From the NCBI RefSeq assembly GCF_003002825.1, contig NZ_PVTE01000020.1, forward strand, positions 1-64,000: 64,000 nucleotides of DNA, written 5' to 3'. The notes under the pieces are model-generated. The model was not told where the DNA came from. It saw only the letters and a list, made by a program, of their open reading frames with translations, and did not search any database. Source of the DNA: Spirosoma oryzae (lineage in GTDB: Bacteria > Bacteroidota > Bacteroidia > Cytophagales > Spirosomataceae). The stretch's first letter is position 1, and each line of letters starts with the position of its first letter. The position numbers were made by a program, and so were the translations under genes. Shown here one piece after another: positions 59,676 through 64,000 of this stretch.

Positions 59676-60368
59676 ATGCATACGCTTATTATCGCCATCA
59701 CCATCATTCACGTTCTCGCCGGTACAGTTGCCTTATTGGTTGGTCTGGTCGCTATGTTTTCCAAGAAAGGCGCTAAAGTCCACAACCGTAGCGGACTGAT
59801 CTACGTCTGGGCAATGATTGTCGTCGCCGTGACCGCCTTACCGATGTGTGTGCTGCAATCGTTCAACCTGTTCCGCCTGTTTCTGACGGGTATCGCCGTG
59901 CTGAGTTTTTACCTCTGCATGACCGGCTGGCGGGCTACCAAACAAAAGAAATCCGGCCCCACCCAGGCCGACCGACTGCTGACTTATGGAACGCTGGTCG
60001 TTAGCGTTGGAATGATGGGTTTTGGTGCTTACCTGCTGACAGACGGTGTGTCGGTGTTTGCCGTACTGTTTTCGTTCTTCGGTTTCCTGACGTTCCGGAA
60101 CGCGTGGCATGACGCCAAATCGTTTGGTCACGCACCCGAAAAAATGCATTGGTTTTACCACCACATTGCCCGGATGGGGGCATCGTACATCGCCACGTTC
60201 ACCGCCTTTCTGGTCAACAATATGTACCGGATGATGCCAGCGGGAACACCTGAATGGGTCGGTACGATCGGCTGGATTGCCCCAACACTGGTGGGTGGCC
60301 TGCTTATCGCCCGCACCATCCGACACTACAAACAGAAATTCGACCGCCCCAAGACAACCTTGGCGTAG
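59676..60368 (+). CDS. Six-to-seven-helix membrane protein, DUF2306-like
   Basis: 230 residues from ATG 59676; the 20-residue extension back to 59616 overlaps the promoter. About seven hydrophobic helices are predicted with conserved His near helix ends (KVHNRSGLIYVWAM, WFYHHIARMGASYIATFTAF). The arrangement resembles DUF2306 integral membrane proteins of unknown function with possible heme or metal ligands. It is single. The next 150 bases hold a palindrome. Confidence 0.75.
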   Translation: MHTLIIAITIIHVLAGTVALLVGLVAMFSKKGAKVHNRSGLIYVWAMIVVAVTALPMCVLQSFNLFRLFLTGIAVLSFYLCMTGWRATKQKKSGPTQADRLLTYGTLVVSVGMMGFGAYLLTDGVSVFAVLFSFFGFLTFRNAWHDAKSFGHAPEKMHWFYHHIARMGASYIATFTAFLVNNMYRMMPAGTPEWVGTIGWIAPTLVGGLLIARTIRHYKQKFDRPKTTLA

Positions 60369-60517
60369 ACGGTTTTCAGTATACGGTTTACGGTGGCCAC
60401 CACGCAGTGTAGCACAGACCTCCAGGTCTGGTGGGCGCGACAGCGACCAATTAGCAGCTACCTGATTCACAGTGGTGTCAGGTCTGGAGCGCCAGCTCGG
60501 CCCGACCTGACACCACT
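60367..60517. repeat. Palindrome cluster sharing a centre with 53688
   Basis: The cluster contains AGACGG..GTATACGGTTTACGGT words (60367-60393), a short stem at 60415-60430 (CAGACCT/AGGTCTG) and a 14-bp perfect inverted repeat (60471-60484 and 60504-60517, AGTGGTGTCAGGTC). The segment 60432-60455 matches 53688-53710 in reverse orientation. It overlaps the end of the preceding gene by two bases and ends ten bases before the stop of the SGNH gene (minus). Confidence 0.8.
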
Positions 60518-60526
60518 CACAAACAA

Positions 60527-61261
60527 CTACCGCTTCAGCATCGCTTCCACAGTCGGCCGGGCTTTTTCAGCCCACTGTTTCATCTGCCGGCCGGAGTAAT
60601 GAAGCCCATCATTGGCGAACTGACTGGCATCGCCTGCAGCCTGCCGGGTCAGGGGCGTAATGTCGACGAACGAGATCCCCGCTTTGTCGCATTCTTCCTG
60701 AGCGGTGGTATTGAACGCGTCGATTTCGTTGGCAATCTGTTCCTGATTTCGTCCACTCGCGTACGGCGATTTACCCCAGTCGGGAATCGACAGCACAACG
60801 ACACGGGCGGGCCGGTTACCCGCAAATCGGATGGCCGTTTGCAGCAGGTTGCGAAACTCCGTCCGGTAGCGATCGACCGACTGCCCCCGGTACTGATTGT
60901 TGACCCCGATCAGCAGTGATACCAGGTCGTACGTTTTCGTGTTGTTGGCGGCTTTGATCGCATCCTGCAACTCCGCCGTCGTCCAGCCAGTTCGGGCGAT
61001 AATATCGGGGTTCATAACGTTGCTATTGTCCTGACGAAGCATGCCCGCCAGCTGAACGGACCACCGGTCGGCCGCGTCGACGCTTTCCCCGATCGTATAG
61101 GAGTCGCCGAGTGAGAGAAAGGAATAGGTCGCTGTTGTGGTAGCGGGCTCTGTGAGCATGGGTGAGGTTCCGGCAATGGGTTTCGTAAGCGTGGGCGACG
61201 ACTGGTTGCAGGCAAGTACCAGCGTCAGGGCAGCAAGCTGGGCGATAAATTGAAAAAGCAT
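60527..61261 (-). CDS. SGNH/GDSL hydrolase lipoprotein
   Basis: 244 residues. A signal sequence ends in a lipobox VLAC (Cys18). The hydrolase blocks are clear: LGDSYT (block I, catalytic Ser), the SLLIGVNNQY segment (block III, Asn) and DGLHYS (block V, Asp and His). GDSL enzymes cut esters of lipids, sugars or phospholipids; the target is unknown. Anchored outside the cytoplasm by its lipid. Divergent from dps by 163 bases. Confidence 0.9.
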   Translation of the reverse strand: MLFQFIAQLAALTLVLACNQSSPTLTKPIAGTSPMLTEPATTTATYSFLSLGDSYTIGESVDAADRWSVQLAGMLRQDNSNVMNPDIIARTGWTTAELQDAIKAANNTKTYDLVSLLIGVNNQYRGQSVDRYRTEFRNLLQTAIRFAGNRPARVVVLSIPDWGKSPYASGRNQEQIANEIDAFNTTAQEECDKAGISFVDITPLTRQAAGDASQFANDGLHYSGRQMKQWAEKARPTVEAMLKR

Positions 61262-61340
61262 TGAATCGAATGAATTAAGCTACCAATGATATACGAGTCG
61301 GAGCCGGTTTTGGACTGACTTTAAACAGCCATTAAATCTA

Positions 61341-61359
61341 GTTTGTCTACCGAACAAAC
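61341..61359. promoter_or_regulatory. Small inverted repeat upstream of dps
   Basis: GTTTGT (61341-61346) and ACAAAC (61354-61359) form an inverted repeat with a seven-base spacer, 65 bases before the dps start. It could be an operator for a stress regulator; the match is short and may be chance. Confidence 0.3.
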
Positions 61360-61423
61360 CCGTATGGGCCTGGTTTTCTCCACAAACGAATCTGAACACA
61401 AACGGATAAATTACCCATAGATC

Positions 61424-61930
61424 ATGGCCGATATCAATCAGGTGAAAGAACTCGATACCCCGAACGACTTAGCGGAAAAAGGCCGGGAGAAAGTGGTCGA
61501 TGCGCTCAACAAACTCGTTGCCGACGCATTCGCGCTTTACATCAAAACAAAGAACTACCACTGGCATATGTCGGGTCGGCACTTCCGTGACTATCACCTG
61601 CTGCTCGACGAGCAGGGCGATCAGATCTTCGCAACCATCGACCCACTAGCTGAGCGAGCCCGAAAAATTGGTGGTAACACCATCCGGTCGGTGGCGCACA
61701 TCGCTCAGTTGCAACGAGTGAAAGACAACGACGAAGATTTCGTGGCCCCGAAAGACATGCTGCTCGACCTGCTGAACGAGAATAAAAAGATGGCAAAGAA
61801 CATGCGGGACACGCACAAAATCGCCGACGATGCCGAAGACGTAGCGACGGCCAGCCTGCTCGAAAACTACATCGACGAAACCGAGCGTCGCAGCTGGTTC
61901 CTCTTCGAAACCACGCGGGACATTAACTAA
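61424..61930 (+). CDS. dps: Dps family ferritin-like DNA protection protein
   Basis: 168 residues. The ferroxidase ligands of the Dps dimer are present: His in KNYHWHMSG, then Asp and Glu in LLDEQGDQIFATID. Helical content and length fit a dodecameric Dps. It oxidises and stores iron and shields DNA during oxidative or starvation stress. The lysine-rich N-terminal tail seen in E. coli Dps is replaced by a mixed-charge tail. Single gene, with a palindrome just after its stop. Confidence 0.93.
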   Translation: MADINQVKELDTPNDLAEKGREKVVDALNKLVADAFALYIKTKNYHWHMSGRHFRDYHLLLDEQGDQIFATIDPLAERARKIGGNTIRSVAHIAQLQRVKDNDEDFVAPKDMLLDLLNENKKMAKNMRDTHKIADDAEDVATASLLENYIDETERRSWFLFETTRDIN

Positions 61931-61936
61931 AGTATC

Positions 61937-62015
61937 CAGTTTACGGTATTTAGTTTACGGTGTATCGGTCGTATCATAGTACCTCCGAAAACTGTAAACC
62001 GAATACCGTAAACTG
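61937..62015. repeat. Word-repeat palindrome built on AGTTTACGGT
   Basis: Left arm 61937-61961 (CAGTTTACGGTATTTAGTTT onward) pairs with right arm 61991-62015 over 25 bases with three mismatches. Each arm carries two copies of GTTTACGGT or its variant. It lies between dps and the NUDIX gene, both plus. Confidence 0.85.
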
Positions 62016-62022
62016 TTTTTAT

Positions 62023-62475
62023 ATGAAAGTACGGCCTTCTGCGCTGATCTGGCGCGTACAGGATAGCCAAACCGAAGTGTTGCTGATGCGCTATTGCTAT
62101 GGCGGCCAGGATGTGTTTGCCCTGCCCGGCGGTAACCCCGACCGGGGCGAAATTTTACCCGAAACAATCGTCCGCGAACTACACGAGGAACTCGGTGTGC
62201 GCGTCGACGTGGGGGAGATGATTCTTGCGGGCGAAATGCTGCTAACGGAGCGAAACGACGATGTACTGCATGTCGTTTTTGCCGCCCGTAACCTTCAGGG
62301 AACCCCCGAACTAAATCCCGCCGAAACGTCGGCCCTCGAACTGGTCTGGAAACCCATAACTGACATATCCCAGCTCAATCTCTATCCCAACGTTGGTGCC
62401 CGGCTTCTGCCGTGGTTCAGCAGTGCCACCTACCTGGGCTACATCGGCCGTATCGAGCAGCGGTACTTCGGATAA
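62023..62475 (+). CDS. NUDIX hydrolase
   Basis: 150 residues from ATG 62023; a longer frame from 61960 runs through the palindrome and is rejected. The Nudix box GX5EX7REUXEEXGU is intact in the segment starting GNPDRGEILPE and ending RELHEELG (about 33-55). It cleaves nucleoside diphosphates linked to another group; the substrate is not predictable. It is followed by a palindrome that borders the convergent M28 gene. Confidence 0.9.
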   Translation: MKVRPSALIWRVQDSQTEVLLMRYCYGGQDVFALPGGNPDRGEILPETIVRELHEELGVRVDVGEMILAGEMLLTERNDDVLHVVFAARNLQGTPELNPAETSALELVWKPITDISQLNLYPNVGARLLPWFSSATYLGYIGRIEQRYFG

Positions 62476-62480
62476 GTGTA

Positions 62481-62543
62481 TTCGGTTTATGGGTTACGGT
62501 GGCTGACGCCAGAGTACTCGCGCGTCAACCACCGTGAACCGAA
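62481..62543. repeat. Word-repeat palindrome between convergent genes
   Basis: Left arm 62481-62509 (TTCGGTTTATGGGTTACGGT then GGCTGACGC) and right arm 62522-62543 (GCGTCAACCACCGTGAACCG) mirror with one indel. The centre has TGACGC and GCGTCA split by 13 bases, reminiscent of the TGACGCGTCA core at 39445 and 42023. It fills the gap between the NUDIX and M28 genes. Confidence 0.8.
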
Positions 62544-62546
62544 GCC

Positions 62547-63914
62547 TCACCGCAGGTTGGGCACCGGCAGTACGGGCAGACTCTCGTTGCCGTCTTCGCT
62601 GACGGCCTGCACGGCGAAGTAATAGTTGTCTTTCGAATAGGGCAGGGTCATGCCGAGTTTTGTGGTGAAGAACTTCTTCTGCCAGAACGGCCAGTACGTT
62701 TCGCGCATCAGCACATAGTAGCCTTTTACTTTCCCGACCTGTGGTGCCTGCCAGTACAGCACCGTCGAATTGGTCAGGTTGCGTACGTCGACGGTTACTT
62801 TCTGGGGTACGGTGGGGGCTTTCGCCAGATTGGCCAGCGTTGCCAGGTTCACGGCCGTATTTTTCCGCAGATAATCGAAATCCATGAATTTCGGGTAGTC
62901 ACCGTATTCAGTGCTGTTTTCTGTCCGCAGGTCCTGATGCTGATGGTTGTAGTTCTCGTTCATTTCCGTTAGCCGCACGGCTGCAAATCCCCGCTGCACG
63001 TAGGGCGTATGGTCGCCACCGCGCAGGTACCGGTCGTTGCGGTACACCATCACCACTTCCAGATTGTCGACATAACGTTCGCCGACTTCTTTCAGGTAAC
63101 GGGCCAGGGAGCGGGCTTTGCCGTCGTTTTCGTTGCCGAACTGCCGAATCTGACTGATGCGATTGGTCGTGTCTTTGAGCAGGTTACCGGGTAGTCCCTC
63201 ACTAAACACCCGCAGCCGCGTGTTGTCGATGATGTTGGTTTCGTTGCTGTTATTGCTGCCCATGATGTCGTTGTTCAGCACAGCTTCGAGATTCCATTTC
63301 TCGGTCACGGCGCGTTCGCTCAGATGCTCGGCACCCAGCAGGCCCTGCTCTTCACCCGTCAGTGCGACGAAGATGATCGTTGCGGGAAACTGACTTTTAC
63401 TCATCACCCGGCACAGTTCGATGACCGCTGCCGTACCCGATCCGTCGTCGTTGGCACCGGGTGCGTCGGCGTCGCGGTTCATGACGTTGGTGACGCGACT
63501 ATCCATATGTCCCTGCACGATGAACACCCGCGTGTCGGCCGGGTCGGTACCTTTCAGGGTCGCCATGACGTTGCCCATGTCGGCCGGTTTATCGATGCGT
63601 CGCCCGTCGGCGGACAGCGTCCATTTGTCGATGGTGGCCGTCAGACGACCGCCCGACTGTCTGGCGTACTGATTGAACTTGCCGAGTATCCACTGCCGGG
63701 CGGCACCGATGCCTTTTTTCGGATCGCTCGTAGTACTGAGTGTATGGCGCGTGCCGAAGCTGACAAGGCCGTTGATGTGCGACCGCAGGCTATCGGCCGA
63801 CAGCTGACTGACGAGGTCGGCGATTTGTGGATCGCGATTGACGATGATGGTTTGCGCAACCGACGGAAGCGAAGCCGTCAGCAAGGCGAAGAGAAAAGCG
63901 TAGCGTTTGTTCAT
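62547..63914 (-). CDS. Exported M28 family zinc peptidase
   Basis: 455 residues with a signal peptide (cleavage near VAQTI). The metal site is present: QGHMDSRVT (His, Asp), PGANDDGSGT (bridging Asp), TGEEQGLLGA (catalytic Glu) and NNDIMGS, plus a late His in DHTPYVQRG. The C-terminal 80 residues form a fibronectin-like beta domain (VTVDVRNLTNSTVLYWQAP). It is a likely secreted aminopeptidase, the third M28 enzyme in the window. The 86 bases upstream to the window end probably hold its promoter. Confidence 0.92.
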   Translation of the reverse strand: MNKRYAFLFALLTASLPSVAQTIIVNRDPQIADLVSQLSADSLRSHINGLVSFGTRHTLSTTSDPKKGIGAARQWILGKFNQYARQSGGRLTATIDKWTLSADGRRIDKPADMGNVMATLKGTDPADTRVFIVQGHMDSRVTNVMNRDADAPGANDDGSGTAAVIELCRVMSKSQFPATIIFVALTGEEQGLLGAEHLSERAVTEKWNLEAVLNNDIMGSNNSNETNIIDNTRLRVFSEGLPGNLLKDTTNRISQIRQFGNENDGKARSLARYLKEVGERYVDNLEVVMVYRNDRYLRGGDHTPYVQRGFAAVRLTEMNENYNHQHQDLRTENSTEYGDYPKFMDFDYLRKNTAVNLATLANLAKAPTVPQKVTVDVRNLTNSTVLYWQAPQVGKVKGYYVLMRETYWPFWQKKFFTTKLGMTLPYSKDNYYFAVQAVSEDGNESLPVLPVPNLR

Positions 63915-64000
63915 GAGTCGATAATTGGGTCCCGAATCTACCCAAAAACGCGCAGGAATGCACGACTGCTGAATTCGCCGTGTTGCGCCGACGTTAAACC

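Overview
The window looks like chromosomal DNA of an aerobic Bacteroidota, most likely order Cytophagales (Spirosoma/Fibrella-like; the genus is inference). The grounds are a gliding-motility gldG, Bacteroidota-type families (DUF2480, DUF2795, DUF4296, DUF4834, an FtsL-like protein next to a PASTA-tailed FtsI), a GT3-type glycogen synthase, -7 boxes of the form TAnnTTTG, weak Shine-Dalgarno signals and a moderately high GC content. I see no rRNA, tRNA, CRISPR array, transposase, integrase or phage gene. Coding density is high and both strands are used.

Layout. 0.1-5.1 kb (mostly minus): aquaporin Z, two envelope/stress-like membrane proteins and an S9 oligopeptidase. 5.1-11.8 kb: a DUF3431 protein, a GC-rich palindromic repeat cluster, an M28 peptidase, the division pair ftsL-ftsI with a DUF2911 gene behind it, and an esterase. 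12-20.8 kb: an NtrC-like activator without a visible HTH, a LuxE-like acyl-protein synthetase, GDP-fucose synthase, MORN-like and TPR exported proteins, a RhlE-type helicase and a fructosamine-kinase homologue. 20.8-34 kb: anmK, an MHS-type transporter, mog, GT3 glycogen synthase, a Tat-exported glycosylasparaginase, purU, an SSS symporter, cutC, a DUF2795 protein, an MFS carrier and gldG. 34-38.1 kb: a plus-strand run of ECF sigma factor, a membrane/beta-barrel protein that may be its anti-sigma partner, an exported Rieske protein, a histidine-rich four-helix membrane protein and YceI, which reads as an envelope redox locus. 38-48 kb: a TetA-like exporter, a cytidine deaminase-like protein, dnaN, DUF2480, a second M28 peptidase, purN with a lipoprotein, and an operon-like run of ABC ATPase, cyclophilin, RmlD-like reductase and DUF167. 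48-64 kb: a GT2 polyprenyl-phosphate glycosyltransferase, protoporphyrinogen oxidase with a DUF4296 lipoprotein, a DUF58/VWA cluster without its MoxR ATPase, RNase HII, a cytosine-deaminase-like enzyme, a hybrid histidine kinase, a polyprenyl synthetase, rhomboid, LytTR regulator, GDSL lipoprotein, Dps, NUDIX and a third M28 peptidase.

The least explained structure is not a gene. About a dozen intergenic gaps hold long imperfect palindromes whose arms are built from a short word (about 6-10 bp) repeated in tandem and mirrored around an unrelated centre. The word differs from locus to locus (GAATGA, GTTTACGGT, AACTTTACA, AGGATTACA and others), yet some centres are shared between loci (a 17-bp centre at 39442 and 42020; a 23-bp centre, in opposite orientation, at 53688 and 60432). 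Several sit directly on stop codons, so they supply the last codons of genes or act as two-way terminators, but one lies between two divergent genes. I regard this modular palindrome family, and the sigma/Rieske/four-helix/YceI locus, as the two observations most worth following.
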